DNA of 64,000 nucleotides from Verrucomicrobiota bacterium (GCA_021772615.1 JAJFLQ010000048.1:62001-126000); one strand, 5' to 3'. Shown: positions 26,768 to 36,344, numbered from the stretch's first letter. A program made the numbers and translations. Notes: generated by a model from the letters alone, not told the origin.

Positions 26768-27826
26768 TCATGCAGCGTCCGTTTTCCAGGCACCGTCGGC
26801 GTTCACAGCGAGCATACGATCGACCGATCGTTTCGCTCGAATACGGATATCTTCGGGAACCTCTATGGCATATTGCAGGTGCAGGAGCGCGTCGCGGGTT
26901 TCTTCCATGGTGATCTCGTTCATATGCGGGCAGCGGATGCTGCATATTCGCACCATTTCCTTGTCCGGATTCTCGGCTGCGATATTGTCGCCCATGCTGC
27001 ATTCCGTAAGCACAAGATAACGCTTCGCAGCGGCCTTCTGTACGAATTTCACCATTGCCGTTGTGCTTCCGGAAAAATCCGCGGCCTCGACCACATCGGG
27101 TGAGCACTCCGGGTGTGCCAGAACAACAACATCCGGAAATTGCTTGCGCGCGTTGTCGATGTCTTCGACCGTGAATTTCTCGTGCACCTCGCACCGGCCC
27201 GGCCATCCGATCATCTGAAAGTCGAGTTCGGGATCTGTTCGCGGCGCCCTGGAGGGAACAATGATCTTGCGACCGGTTTCGCGCGCCACGTTCCTGGCAA
27301 GATATTCATCGGGCAGGAAAATGACGGGCCCGGGGCCAAGAGATTCCACGACAGCGCAGGCGTTACTGGACGTGCAGCAGATATCCACTTCGGCCTTAAC
27401 CTCGGCGTAGGTGTTGATGTAGGTCACTACGGGAACACCTGGAAACTGTTCCTTCAGCGCCCGCACGTCTGCAGCCGTGATGCTGGCGGCCAGAGAACAG
27501 CCGCCACGGCGGGTAGGAAGCAACACTGTTTTGCCGGGATTCAGTATCTTTGCTGTCTCGGCCATGAACCGAACCCCGCAGAAAACGATGACATCGCGGT
27601 CGGTCTCCGCGGCTTTGCGGCTCAATTCGAGGGAGTCGCCGACATAGTCGGGGACGGAATAATACAACGCCGGCTCCATATAGTTGTGGCCAAGTATGAC
27701 GGCGTTTTTCTCAACTTTAAGCCGGTTGATTTCGCACGCGATTTCGGCTTTCTGGCGAATTTCGAAATCGGGGATCAAAGCTCCGACTTTGCGTTTCAAC
27801 TCAATATAGGTGTCTTCTAACGTCAT
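26768..27826 (-). CDS. nadA: Quinolinate synthase
   Basis: 352 aa. Condenses iminoaspartate and dihydroxyacetone phosphate to quinolinate in NAD synthesis. The [4Fe-4S] cysteines are visible in ICCTSSNACAV, LTECSMGDN and CSIRCPHMNEI. Substrate-site segments are ILGHNYMEP, FCGVRFMAETAKILNP, THINTYAEVKAE-like TYINTYAEVKAE, and HPECSPDV. AGGA stands 9 nt before the ATG. No nadB or nadC is next to it; it heads a leftward run towards the yceI-like gene. Confidence 0.97.
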   Translation of the reverse strand: MTLEDTYIELKRKVGALIPDFEIRQKAEIACEINRLKVEKNAVILGHNYMEPALYYSVPDYVGDSLELSRKAAETDRDVIVFCGVRFMAETAKILNPGKTVLLPTRRGGCSLAASITAADVRALKEQFPGVPVVTYINTYAEVKAEVDICCTSSNACAVVESLGPGPVIFLPDEYLARNVARETGRKIIVPSRAPRTDPELDFQMIGWPGRCEVHEKFTVEDIDNARKQFPDVVVLAHPECSPDVVEAADFSGSTTAMVKFVQKAAAKRYLVLTECSMGDNIAAENPDKEMVRICSIRCPHMNEITMEETRDALLHLQYAIEVPEDIRIRAKRSVDRMLAVNADGAWKTDAA

Positions 27827-28121
27827 GCGCCTGATTCCTAAGGTTTTACAAAGAGATTTGACGGTACTAATACCATGTTGTCAGAGGGAATTCCAATTTT
27901 CGCTCTTTGCATTTCATTATTGCCTTTCTGCGTCTACAATAGTCGGGGATCAGACGGCGTTACGGAATCCCGCGGCGTGCGGCGGAGCACCACGCCGCGG
28001 GTGTTCGGATTCGCATGTTCGCAGACATGCGTCCAGCGGCGGACGAACGGGATCAAACCGCGTGACCCACATCGACGCATGACGCCGGAAACTGCATCAG
28101 ATCGAGCGACGGACATGGATC

Positions 28122-28664
28122 ATGGAAGCGCCAGTATCGGAATTTGAAGATACCGTGTCGGCCATATGCGCGGCATTGCGGCGAAACGGTTGGCGGCTGG
28201 CCACCGCAGAGTCCTGCACGGGCGGCGGTATCGCCGCCGCGGTGACCGATGTGGCCGGGGTCTCGGATGTTTTTGCCGGCGGCGTGGTGACCTACTCGAA
28301 CGCGTTCAAACATCAGTTACTGGGTGTAACACAGCACACCTTGGCGGCCTGTGGCGCCGTAAGTGAGCAGACGGCGCACGACATGACTGCCGGATTGACA
28401 GCACGTTATGGGGTGGAGGCGGGTGTCGCGGTCACCGGGATCGCAGGGCCGGGCGGCGGTACGGTCGACAAACCGGTTGGGCTGGTTTATGTCGGCACCG
28501 CGGTGAACGCGGATATCTGCGTAACAAGACAGCTTTTTACCGGCAATCGCCGGCAGATCAGGTGCGACACCATTCGTACCGCGCTCAGGCAATTGTACAA
28601 TCATTTGATACGAAAAGGATACGATAATGGCGACCAAAGCAGCGACAAGCAAGACAGCGGATGA
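28122..28664 (+). CDS. pncC: Nicotinamide-nucleotide amidohydrolase (CinA C-terminal type)
   Basis: 180 aa, the stand-alone CinA/PncC domain that deamidates NMN to NaMN. Catalytic Ser lies in [12 protein letters not shown]; other family motifs are [25 protein letters not shown] and [13 protein letters not shown]. The C-terminus overlaps recA by 38 bp, so the two are co-transcribed, an arrangement known in many bacteria. NadA lies divergently 295 bp away, and both enzymes serve NAD metabolism. Confidence 0.95.
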   Translation: MEAPVSEFEDTVSAICAALRRNGWRLATAESCTGGGIAAAVTDVAGVSDVFAGGVVTYSNAFKHQLLGVTQHTLAACGAVSEQTAHDMTAGLTARYGVEAGVAVTGIAGPGGGTVDKPVGLVYVGTAVNADICVTRQLFTGNRRQIRCDTIRTALRQLYNHLIRKGYDNGDQSSDKQDSG

Positions 28665-29706
28665 CGAAAAGGTCCGCGACCGGAATTTAGAACTGGCTCT
28701 CGGTCAAATTGAGAAAGAATTCGGTCAGGGAACCATAATGCGCCTGGGTGACGAAATCGCCTTGAATGTTCCCACCATCAGTACCGGTGCATTGGCTTTG
28801 GATATCGCCCTGGGCGTTGGTGGTGTGCCCCGCGGCCGTGTGGTCGAAATCTTCGGCCCGGAGTCGTCCGGAAAAACCACGCTATGCCTCCACGTTATTG
28901 CCAACGCTCAGAAGAAAGGCGGACTGTGCGCGTTCATTGACACCGAACATGCGCTGGACCCGCAATATGCGAAGATTATCGGGGTGGACATTAATAACCT
29001 GCTGGTGTCCCAGCCGGATTGCGGCGAGGACGCCTTAAATATCGCGGAGACGCTGGTGCGCAGCAATACACTGGATGTGCTGGTGATCGATTCAGTCGCC
29101 GCGCTGGTGCCGCGAGCGGAGATCGAAGGGCAGATGGGTGATTCGCACATGGGGCTGCAGGCGCGGTTGATGTCGCAGGCGTTGCGCAAATTGACCGGCG
29201 TGATCAGCAAGAGCAAGGCGTGCATCATCTTCACTAATCAGATACGTGAAAAGATCGGCGTCATGTTCGGCAACCCCGAAACAACGACGGGCGGAAATGC
29301 CCTGAAATTCTACAGTTCGGTGCGCCTGGACATCCGTCGTACGCAGTGGATAAAATCAAATGTCGGCGAAGTCATCGGCAACCGCGCCAGGGTAAAGGTG
29401 GTAAAAAACAAGCTGGCGGCGCCGTTCAAACTGGCGGAATTCGACATCATGTATGCCGAGGGCATTTCGCGAGCGGGTTCGATCATTGATGTTGCCTGTG
29501 ACTGCGGAATAATCGAGAAGCGTGGGTCGTGGTTTTCCTTCGCCTCGCAACACCTGGGGCAGGGCCGGGAACAGGCCAAGACGGCGATAAACGAAAACAA
29601 GGAGCTTGAGGAAAAACTGCTGGCCGCGATAAGCGATCACATGAAGCCCAAGACGGAATCCGAAGCCGCCCCGGCGGAGACGCCGGAAAAAACCAAGTCG
29701 GCATGA
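28627..29706 (+). CDS. recA: DNA recombinase RecA
   Basis: 359 aa, full length. Walker [10 protein letters not shown], Walker [18 protein letters not shown], loop L1 [19 protein letters not shown] (about 158-176) and loop L2 region [17 protein letters not shown] are all intact. Forms filaments on single-stranded DNA for strand exchange and SOS signalling. AAGGA sits 7 nt before the ATG, inside the end of pncC. Its stop overlaps ftsW by ATGA. No LexA box was recognised upstream. Confidence 0.98.
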   Translation: MATKAATSKTADDEKVRDRNLELALGQIEKEFGQGTIMRLGDEIALNVPTISTGALALDIALGVGGVPRGRVVEIFGPESSGKTTLCLHVIANAQKKGGLCAFIDTEHALDPQYAKIIGVDINNLLVSQPDCGEDALNIAETLVRSNTLDVLVIDSVAALVPRAEIEGQMGDSHMGLQARLMSQALRKLTGVISKSKACIIFTNQIREKIGVMFGNPETTTGGNALKFYSSVRLDIRRTQWIKSNVGEVIGNRARVKVVKNKLAAPFKLAEFDIMYAEGISRAGSIIDVACDCGIIEKRGSWFSFASQHLGQGREQAKTAINENKELEEKLLAAISDHMKPKTESEAAPAETPEKTKSA

Positions 29707-30932
29707 ACACATCGGGCAGATCAACATCGGCACTGATTGTACTTCTCGCGCTGGTTTCGGCGTTGAGTATTTTCGGTCTGGTGATGTTGTACTCGACCAC
29801 AGCTGCGACGTTCGGTGAGCAGAAACTCAAGGCGCAATGTGTCTGGATCCTTGCCGGTATCTGCTGCGCATTCGTGATTCATAAGATCGACTACCGCACT
29901 GTCGGTGCATATAGCCATCTTATCCTGCTTGCCGTCGGCCTGCCGCTGCTCTATCTCGCGGCAATTCACATCATGTGGCGCATGGGGGTGTCGAAGTCGC
30001 TGATCGCCGAGTTTCCTCTCGTGGGTGATGGCGCGACAAAGGGCGCATTTCGATGGTTGAAGTTCGGTAACAGAACCATTCAGCCTTCTGAATTCGCCAA
30101 AATCGCGATCCTTATCTTTCTGGCCCGGTATTACGGTACCTGTCCTCCGTATAACAACACCTTCAAGCGCGGCGTCCTGATTCCGATGGCGAGCGCCGGC
30201 GCCGTTGTCGGCTTGATCTTGCTGGGCGGCAGCTTGAGCGCAACGGTGATCACCGGGAGCATTGTGGTGGCGGTTTGTTTTGTGGCCGGCGTGCGATTGC
30301 GTTATCTCCTCGTGCCGCTGGCTCTCGGATGCGTGGTCGTCGCTACGGTCGTCAAGTATAACCCCGAACGCGCATCACGACTGACTACATTTCGAAATCC
30401 CGAAAAAACCAAGGAAAGTTCCGGCTATCAGCTGTACCTGTCGCAACTCGCGCTAGGATCCGGACACTGGCACGGGATGGGCTTCAATCAGAGCCGCATG
30501 AAGGAAAACTATCTGCCTGAGGCGCATACCGATTTTATCATGGCGATTGTCGGAGAAGAACTTGGCTTTGTCGGGATTATGGCGGTGTTGACAGGTTACC
30601 TGTTTCTTGTCGGTGTGATCTTTCTCGTTGCCGGGCTTGCAGCCGACAGGGAGGGCATGATCCTGGCATACGGCATCGGTTGCTCGATCGGCCTGCATTC
30701 ACTGATCAATATCGGCGTCGTCAGCGGCTTTCTCCCCACAACCGGCGTCACCGCCCCGCTTATCAGCTACGGCGGGTCCAACATGCTGATGACCTGGATC
30801 TGCATCGGTTTTCTCGCCAATATCTTACGAATCAGCCAGATGGCAACGGAGGACGCGGAGCGGGATCAGCACTGGAGTACATCGCATCAACCCGCGCTTG
30901 TCGGCGTCGACGGCCTTGCCATGCTGCGGTAG
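29703..30932 (+). CDS. ftsW: Peptidoglycan polymerase FtsW (SEDS family)
   Basis: 409 aa with about ten transmembrane helices. SEDS signatures: [39 protein letters not shown] (the conserved extracellular Asp), and [16 protein letters not shown]. It polymerises lipid II at the septum with a class B PBP. The start ATG overlaps the recA stop (ATGA). It is not in a dcw cluster here, so a RodA-type role in elongation is possible. Confidence 0.93.
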   Translation: MNTSGRSTSALIVLLALVSALSIFGLVMLYSTTAATFGEQKLKAQCVWILAGICCAFVIHKIDYRTVGAYSHLILLAVGLPLLYLAAIHIMWRMGVSKSLIAEFPLVGDGATKGAFRWLKFGNRTIQPSEFAKIAILIFLARYYGTCPPYNNTFKRGVLIPMASAGAVVGLILLGGSLSATVITGSIVVAVCFVAGVRLRYLLVPLALGCVVVATVVKYNPERASRLTTFRNPEKTKESSGYQLYLSQLALGSGHWHGMGFNQSRMKENYLPEAHTDFIMAIVGEELGFVGIMAVLTGYLFLVGVIFLVAGLAADREGMILAYGIGCSIGLHSLINIGVVSGFLPTTGVTAPLISYGGSNMLMTWICIGFLANILRISQMATEDAERDQHWSTSHQPALVGVDGLAMLR

Positions 30933-31059
30933 GACATGTATACCGGGCGAATGCGCCGCGGTGTCTTCCATGTCCGTGGGGAGGAAACGTGTCGGCATCG
31001 GCATTGTCAGGCACCGCCGCCTTCACAGTCCGGCATCGTGCCGGACGGCAATGCGTCGA

Positions 31060-31518
31060 TTAGCTGCGAAACGCACAGAGATACCGGATGGCGGCGCTTG
31101 AGGTCTTGAAGTGAATCAGTTTCTTGACGCGGCGACTGTCACGCGCGAAGGCAGCTAGCAGCTTTAACAGCGGCAAGTGGGCTGTTGGCGCGAAACTGGG
31201 AATGGCGATACAGAAAAACAGGTGACACAGCACGCCGGTTTCGCTGTCGTATGCAACGCCGTCGCCGCCGCTGATGCCGACCACCAGTGCAAGTCGCTTT
31301 ACAGTGTGCGATCGGGCGTGCGGAATGGCCACGCCGTTATCCATGACCGTGGTGATTTCGGCTTCGCGGCGCAACAGGTCGGCCAGGAACACCTCTGAGT
31401 CGGCAATAACATCATCATTAATAAACGGTTGAATCAGGCGTTTCAGGATCAATTCCTGATCAGTCCCGTCAACGCCCAACAGCATACGATCCGGTTTTAG
31501 TACATTCTTGAGATTCAT
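31060..31518 (-). CDS. ptsN: PTS EIIA-type regulatory protein (PtsN-like)
   Basis: 152 aa from the internal ATG; an upstream in-frame ATG at 31587 would add a non-family 23-residue tail. Phosphorylated His is in DNGVAIPHARS, with family segments LLRREAEITTV and HLPLLKLLAAFARD. Members of the EIIA-Ntr/fructose IIA family relay phosphate from PTS proteins to regulate metabolism. No EIIB or EIIC is nearby, supporting a regulatory rather than transport role. Neither candidate start has a clear Shine-Dalgarno sequence. Confidence 0.87.
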   Translation of the reverse strand: MNLKNVLKPDRMLLGVDGTDQELILKRLIQPFINDDVIADSEVFLADLLRREAEITTVMDNGVAIPHARSHTVKRLALVVGISGGDGVAYDSETGVLCHLFFCIAIPSFAPTAHLPLLKLLAAFARDSRRVKKLIHFKTSSAAIRYLCAFRS

Positions 31519-31632
31519 CGAGCCACGTGGACTACAGAGTGGGTTGCGGTTTGGAATGACGGCACTGCCGCATGGGGGCGCAGCCATTTGCTACGGGATA
31601 ATTCGGCGGCGGCAAACGAGTCGCAGAAGAGA

Positions 31633-32013
31633 TCAGGATGACGCTGACGATTGATTGCCACCTCCACTAACCTCTTCCCAAATGTGCTCCAGCATCAGGA
31701 ACCGGCCACAATGTGGACATGCCGGCTCGGTCGTGCTTGACTTCATACGATTCAGGTCGCCGACGGGTATAGAAATATAACAGCCCATGCACATTCCGTC
31801 GTTCACGTGCACGACGCTCACGCCCTGTTTTATTAGCCGATCATACCGCGATAACATATTGGCGTCGATCTCACTGCGAAGTTTAGCTACCTTCTCGGAG
31901 ATTTCTTCGACATCTTTCTCGTTGTCGTGGACTTTACCGTGGACAATATGGGACTCGCGGAGTGTGATGTCCAGTTCCTGCAGCTGCCAGAGTAATTTTA
32001 CTTTTTCCGGCAT
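31633..32013 (-). CDS. C4-type zinc ribbon protein (COG1579-like)
   Basis: 126 aa, start chosen for GAGG eight bases before the ATG. The N-terminal two thirds are a coiled-coil helical hairpin (LWQLQELDITLRE to SEIDANMLSRYD), then a zinc ribbon with CMGCYISIP and CPHCGRFL. This is the short form of the zf-RING_7 family, which binds nucleic acid or protein but has no settled role. Divergent from lpxC, with a palindrome in the shared gap. Confidence 0.88.
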   Translation of the reverse strand: MPEKVKLLWQLQELDITLRESHIVHGKVHDNEKDVEEISEKVAKLRSEIDANMLSRYDRLIKQGVSVVHVNDGMCMGCYISIPVGDLNRMKSSTTEPACPHCGRFLMLEHIWEEVSGGGNQSSASS

Positions 32014-32110
32014 TTTTCGGTTACCTCGTATCTCTCTAGGTGCTACATTTTTGATGGTGGTTAATTGCGGCACGTACTGTGGAGACTAACAGTGTACCAT
32101 GCAAACCCAA

Positions 32111-32137
32111 AGTCAAGGCAATTTAATTGCCTTGACT
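32111..32137. promoter_or_regulatory. 27-bp palindrome upstream of lpxC
   Basis: Arms AGTCAAGGCAATT (32111-32123) and its exact inverse (32125-32137) around one central base, followed on the + strand by GGTTATTTTT. It could be an operator for the divergent lpxC and zinc-ribbon genes, or a terminator-like attenuator in the lpxC leader; it starts 162 bp before lpxC and 98 bp before the zinc-ribbon gene. Confidence 0.65.
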
Positions 32138-32272
32138 GGTTATTTTTCACTTGTCAAATCGGCGGCGTCCCGCATCTTGTATGCTCGGCTTGACGCCAAA
32201 AAACGTTTGTCACACTACACAGCCTTACCGCCGGATTGTCCCGACGTGGCCTGCCGCGTTGCAGGACACCTG

Positions 32273-33142
32273 ATGAACCGCCATATGCCTAAACAGGAAT
32301 ACCAGCGCACACTGAAATCATCGACCCGCTATTCGGGGATTACCCTGCATACCGGCGTTCGCGCGAGGATCACGCTGACCCCGGCGCCGGAAAATAGCGG
32401 CATAACGGTGGTACGTGTGGATCTACCCGGCGCCCCCGGTGTTCGCGCGCTGGCGACGAACGTGGTTGACGTGGAACGCGCTACGACGATCGCGGACGGC
32501 GCCGCGGCCGTGCATACCGTGGAGCACGTTTTGGCAGCGCTGTATGCCTGTGAGGTTGACAACGCCGTGATCGAGATGGATGGACCGGAACCGCCAATCG
32601 CCGATGGCAGCAGCGAGCCGTTTGTGAACATGATACTCAAAGCCGGCACAAAACGGCAACGCGCGAAGCGAACCGTTTACCGCGTGACCGAACCGGTTTA
32701 CATTGAACTTGGTCCGAGTAAGCTGATCGTGCTTCCATGTACCGAATATCGTATTTCATGCACGGTCAAATACGGCGACAGCATGATGGACACGCAATAC
32801 CTGAGTTTACCGGTAAATACCGAAACCTTCGTAAACGAGATGGCGAAGGCGCGAACATTCTGTCTCTATGACGAGATCGAAGGCCTCATGACGAAGGGGT
32901 TGATTCGCGGAGGCAGTCTTGACAACGCAGTTGTATTAAGAAACGGCGCTATTATCTGTAAGGAAGGTCTGCGTTATGCCGATGAGTTCGTGCGACACAA
33001 GATGCTCGATATCGTCGGTGATTTAAGCTTGACAGGATGTCGATTCGTTGGCGAAATCATCGCAATCAAGCCGGGGCACCCATCCAATGTTGCCCTGGCG
33101 CGCAAACTCATGGAAATAATAGGAATTAGTCATGCGGGATGA
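32273..33142 (+). CDS. lpxC: UDP-3-O-acyl-N-acetylglucosamine deacetylase
   Basis: 289 aa from the ATG with AGGA at 32263-32266; an upstream frame of 58 codons is not family-like. Zinc ligands: HTVEHVLAALYA (first His), HKMLDIVGDLSL (second His and Asp); the catalytic His is in KPGHPSNVALARKL, and DGSSEPF carries the conserved Asp. Performs the committed step of lipid A synthesis. It overlaps the next, FabZ-like, gene by 11 bp; in many PVC/FCB bacteria the two are fused, here they are separate. Confidence 0.96.
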   Translation: MNRHMPKQEYQRTLKSSTRYSGITLHTGVRARITLTPAPENSGITVVRVDLPGAPGVRALATNVVDVERATTIADGAAAVHTVEHVLAALYACEVDNAVIEMDGPEPPIADGSSEPFVNMILKAGTKRQRAKRTVYRVTEPVYIELGPSKLIVLPCTEYRISCTVKYGDSMMDTQYLSLPVNTETFVNEMAKARTFCLYDEIEGLMTKGLIRGGSLDNAVVLRNGAIICKEGLRYADEFVRHKMLDIVGDLSLTGCRFVGEIIAIKPGHPSNVALARKLMEIIGISHAG

Positions 33143-34076
33143 CGACGGATCGGTTTTGCGCACAGCCGACATTCGCCGGCTGCTGCCGACGTCGGGGCCG
33201 TATCTTCTCCTCGACAGCGTCGACCCCGGCGAGTCCGGACATACTGTTCGGGGATATAAGAATATTGCGGCGGGCGAAGCGTTTTTCGCCGGTCACTTTC
33301 CGGGTCAACCTGTTATGCCGGGCGTGTTGCAGGTCGAGGCCATGTTTCAGTTGGCGCAGATCGGTATCTTTCATCGTCATGGCGCGGCCATGGGGTTTCC
33401 CTTTATCACGCAGTTGCGTAAAACCAAGTTTCGGCGTCCCATCACGCCAGGCGATCGCCTTACAATCACGGCAGACATCGACACTGCGGATGACGGCACG
33501 TTTCGCTGTCGTGCGGCAATTTCCGTTGACGGCGAAGCAGCATCCGAAGCAGATATCCGCATACAGATCGACGATACCCACATCAATCAGCCGGCACCGC
33601 AGCTGACATCCACGCAGATGGCCGGAAATGGCGATGCCGAGCCGATTGCGTTCGATCAGATATTGGGGCGAATTCCGCATCGCTATCCATTCGTCATGAT
33701 CGACCGAATCCTGTGTTACCAGCGTGATGATTCGCGCTTGACAGCGATGAAGAATGTGACCGCCAACGAGGCTTACGCCCTGGCTGCATATCGCGATCAG
33801 CCGTACCTACCCCAGAGCCTGCAACCGGAAATATTTGCCCAGGCCGGGTGTTTTCATCTTCTAAGCCTGCCGGAAGGCAATGGCAAAAATATTTTCTTCA
33901 TGTCGATTGATGAGGCGACGTTCCACCGTATCGCAATCCCTGGCGAGCAGTTGGTCATCTCATCCCACACGACGGCGGTTCGCGGTCGCTTCGGCAAGGC
34001 TTTCGGCAAGATCCATTCCGGTGGAGTTCTGGTTTCGGAAATGGTAATAAAGTTTGCTTACGTAGACAAGACATGA
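33132..34076 (+). CDS. Double FabZ-like hotdog protein, one half degenerate
   Basis: 314 aa made of two FabZ-type hotdog domains. The first (about 10-145) keeps the dehydratase site: IRRLLPTSGPYLLLDSVD, then GHFPGQPVMPGVLQVEAM with catalytic His and Glu. The second (about 170-310) starts ILGRIPHRYPFVMIDRIL like FabZ, but the His loop reads YRDQPYLPQSLQPEIFAQAG: the His is gone and only the Glu remains. One pair probably forms a pseudo-dimer with a single active site, acting on (3R)-hydroxyacyl-ACP for lipid A or fatty acid synthesis. It lies between lpxC and lpxA, overlapping lpxC by 11 bp. Confidence 0.9.
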   Translation: MRDDDGSVLRTADIRRLLPTSGPYLLLDSVDPGESGHTVRGYKNIAAGEAFFAGHFPGQPVMPGVLQVEAMFQLAQIGIFHRHGAAMGFPFITQLRKTKFRRPITPGDRLTITADIDTADDGTFRCRAAISVDGEAASEADIRIQIDDTHINQPAPQLTSTQMAGNGDAEPIAFDQILGRIPHRYPFVMIDRILCYQRDDSRLTAMKNVTANEAYALAAYRDQPYLPQSLQPEIFAQAGCFHLLSLPEGNGKNIFFMSIDEATFHRIAIPGEQLVISSHTTAVRGRFGKAFGKIHSGGVLVSEMVIKFAYVDKT

Positions 34077-34165
34077 GCGAAAATAACAACGTCGCGTACG
34101 AGGTCGTGCCGAGCCGGTTGCTGCCGGACTACGCGCCTGATGACAAGGATTCAGTCTGTGGCTGA
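34073..34165 (+). CDS. Possible 30-codon ORF coupling FabZ-like gene and lpxA
   Basis: ATG overlaps the previous stop as ATGA and the TGA overlaps the likely GTG start region of lpxA (34158). It encodes a 30-residue hydrophilic, acidic peptide (MSENNNVAYEV...DDKDSVCG) with no known match. It may be a translated coupler that delivers ribosomes to lpxA, or a chance frame. The tight overlaps at both ends argue for the former. Confidence 0.4.
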   Translation: MSENNNVAYEVVPSRLLPDYAPDDKDSVCG

Positions 34166-34967
34166 AACACTCATACATCCTTCGTCCGTGATCTCACCAG
34201 GCGCACGAATCGGTGACGGCTGCCGCGTCGGGCCGTTTTGCTACGTCGGTGAGCATGTCGTCGTCGGGGGTAACTGTACGCTCCATTCACACGTCGTGCT
34301 CGACGGTCATTTGCGAATGGGCGCCGGAAATGAAGTCTATTCTTTTGCCTGTCTCGGGAAGCAGACGCAAGATCTGAAATACAAGGGTGACACGACCTAC
34401 GTGGAGATCGGCGACCGCAATCTTATTCGCGAATATGTTACAATAAATTCATCTACGGGCGGCGGTAACACAACGCGCCTGGGAAGCGACTGCATGATCC
34501 AGTCATATTGCCACATCGCCCACGAATGCCAGGTCGGCAACCACGTCGTAATGAGCAGCGGAGCGATGTTGTCCGGACACGTGGAAGTGGGCAATTCTGC
34601 GATCATCGGCGGCTACGCGGGCGTCGTGCAGTTTGTACGAATCGGTACGATGGCGATGCTTGGTGGATTTTCGAAACTCGCTCAGGATATCCTGCCATAT
34701 TGCATCGCAGAGGGTGCGCCGGCCGCCATTCGTGCCGTAAACAAGATTGGCATGGACCGGAACGGGAAATCGCGAGAAACGATCAAGGCCGTGACCGATG
34801 CCTTTCGCACAATCATCAGATCCGGTCTCACGGCAGAAGAGGCCCAGGCGGCCTTGCGTGAGTCATACCCGGATACGCCAGAAGTCGCCGAGATGCTCGC
34901 TTTCACAACGTCCGGCAGCCGTGGCCTGGCCCGGCCCCGCCGAAAAGGCGCGGATACGACACCATAA
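34158..34967 (+). CDS. lpxA: UDP-N-acetylglucosamine acyltransferase
   Basis: 269 aa from a GTG with AAGGA eight bases upstream; an ATG at 34140 is less likely because the family begins just before the first hexapeptide repeat. The left-handed beta helix shows typical repeats (VISPGARIGDGCRVGPFCYV, VVVGGNCTLHSHVVLDG). The catalytic His lies in IQSYCHIAHECQVGNHVVMSSGA, and REYVTINSSTGGG follows the family. The C-terminal helical domain (RETIKAVTDAFRTIIRSGL) is present. Transfers the first acyl chain in lipid A synthesis. Confidence 0.95.
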   Translation: MAETLIHPSSVISPGARIGDGCRVGPFCYVGEHVVVGGNCTLHSHVVLDGHLRMGAGNEVYSFACLGKQTQDLKYKGDTTYVEIGDRNLIREYVTINSSTGGGNTTRLGSDCMIQSYCHIAHECQVGNHVVMSSGAMLSGHVEVGNSAIIGGYAGVVQFVRIGTMAMLGGFSKLAQDILPYCIAEGAPAAIRAVNKIGMDRNGKSRETIKAVTDAFRTIIRSGLTAEEAQAALRESYPDTPEVAEMLAFTTSGSRGLARPRRKGADTTP

Positions 34968-35321
34968 CGCAGCCGTCATGTTATGATTGCGGGAAATGCG
35001 CCATAACCTGGTCTTCAGGACGGCGAGTTTTCGATTCTGATATGCCACGAAAAAGTCAGGCTGGTGTTCGTCGAATTCTCTTGTTGAGTCAACTCTTTCC
35101 TCAATGTCGCCCTCCGGTGCGTTACCACGCAAGCTCTCTGCTACGGATTTTTCAGGACATGTTGTGCGAACCGCGTCGGAATTCACAACTACAGTTTTGA
35201 ACTCGAACGAAGATCCTTAATTCAACGCCAATGTGACCAGCACTGGTATACACATAGGCATCCGTAAATTTGCCGGAAGTCGATTGTTTTTCGACAGAAC
35301 TCTACGTAGATTCTAACCACT
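34968..35321. other. Intergenic region, 354 bp
   Basis: No gene recognised. Around 35178-35205 two divergent REP-like heads (GGAATTCACAACT and, inverted, GAGTTCAAAACT) almost fuse into one imperfect palindrome; this may be a decayed copy of the RAYT-linked repeat. Confidence 0.45.
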
Positions 35322-35750
35322 ATGAAAAAGCGCAAGTCGACAAACAGGCCCAGGTCCGCGATACAGACCGACACAAAGGCGGCGGCCCAGGACCACACCC
35401 AACTCGCCGCTCACAGCACACTCAACACTGCCATTTTCGAGTCGCTCAGGGTCATGAGCGATGAAATCGACCCGACGTTGCTCGAAGACTTGATAGAAGC
35501 GTTCCGGGACGACGCGCCGATGCGTATTAAGGGGATAAAAGACGCACTAAAACGTGATGATTTGTCGGAAATTCGGCACCACGCACATTGTTTTCGCGGC
35601 AGTCTCAACAGCTTTGGTGTCGACCGGCTGGCATTCGTAATGGCCGCTATCGAACGCGCTGCCGAGGACGGAGACCGTGCATCGGTGGAATGGCTGATAA
35701 CATCGCTCGACACCGAATTTAAGAAAGTTCGCAGCAGACTAAAAGCCTGA
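35322..35750 (+). CDS. Histidine phosphotransfer (Hpt) domain protein
   Basis: 142 aa. A basic, disordered N-terminus of about 35 residues is followed by a four-helix Hpt domain: LLEDLIEAFRDDAPMRIKGI, then HHAHCFRGSLNSFGVDRLA, where the His of AHCFRGS is the expected phosphorylation site. It should relay phosphate between a hybrid kinase and a response regulator; neither is adjacent. The next gene, 28 bp downstream, encodes a cyclic-nucleotide-binding protein, so the two may share a pathway. Confidence 0.82.
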   Translation: MKKRKSTNRPRSAIQTDTKAAAQDHTQLAAHSTLNTAIFESLRVMSDEIDPTLLEDLIEAFRDDAPMRIKGIKDALKRDDLSEIRHHAHCFRGSLNSFGVDRLAFVMAAIERAAEDGDRASVEWLITSLDTEFKKVRSRLKA

Positions 35751-35778
35751 CTCGATCTTAATCCAGAGCCGAAGACCT

Positions 35779-36327
35779 ATGAAGAAGGCACTATTCATAC
35801 TGGGGCAATTAAACGACCGTGATACCGCGTGGATGATCGATCACGGCACGCGCCGCACGGTCTCTTCCGGCTCCGTACTTATCAAACAGGGAGCGGACAT
35901 TGATTTTCTCTTTGTGATACTCAACGGCCTGTTTACCGTGGTCGACGAACACCAGGGAAACAAAGAGCTGGCGCGACTTGGCAGCGGAGAGATCGTCGGG
36001 GAGATGTCGTACATCGACGCGCGACCGCCGGCCGCAACGGTGAGGGCGGTTGCCGACGGCATGGTATTGGCATTGCCGCGCGCCGCACTGTCTGTGAAAC
36101 TCGACCAGGATAACGGATTCGGCGCCAGATTCTACCGTGCGCTGTCGATACTGCTGAGCTATCGGTTGCGTGATACGATGGCGCTGTATGGCGGCGGCTA
36201 CAGCGCCGACATCGAACAAAGCGACGTGATCGATCCGGATGAACTCGGGCTGGATGTTCTCGACAACCTTGATTCCGCCGGTTCGCGGTTCGAAGAAATC
36301 CTCAGGCGCCTGGGAGCAAGCGGGTAG
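35779..36327 (+). CDS. Cyclic-nucleotide-binding domain protein
   Basis: 182 aa, with a single CAP-family effector domain at about 10-130. The phosphate-binding cassette is visible in GSGEIVGEMSYIDARPPAATVRA. There is no helix-turn-helix; the C-terminal 40 residues are acidic and helical. It is therefore not a transcription factor by sequence, and may regulate a partner such as the preceding Hpt protein by binding cAMP or cGMP. The Arg expected to contact the cyclic phosphate is present (DARPPAA). Confidence 0.85.
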   Translation: MKKALFILGQLNDRDTAWMIDHGTRRTVSSGSVLIKQGADIDFLFVILNGLFTVVDEHQGNKELARLGSGEIVGEMSYIDARPPAATVRAVADGMVLALPRAALSVKLDQDNGFGARFYRALSILLSYRLRDTMALYGGGYSADIEQSDVIDPDELGLDVLDNLDSAGSRFEEILRRLGASG

Positions 36328-36344
36328 CCTGATACAGCCGCTTG

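Noticed and set aside
31028..31046. Hairpin GTCCGGCA-TCG-TGCCGGAC after ftsW as terminator
   Set aside because: The stem is only 8 bp and no T-run follows on either strand, so it is not called as a terminator.
34863..35186. A 107-codon leftward ORF after lpxA
   Set aside because: It overlaps the end of lpxA antisense and has no recognisable feature.
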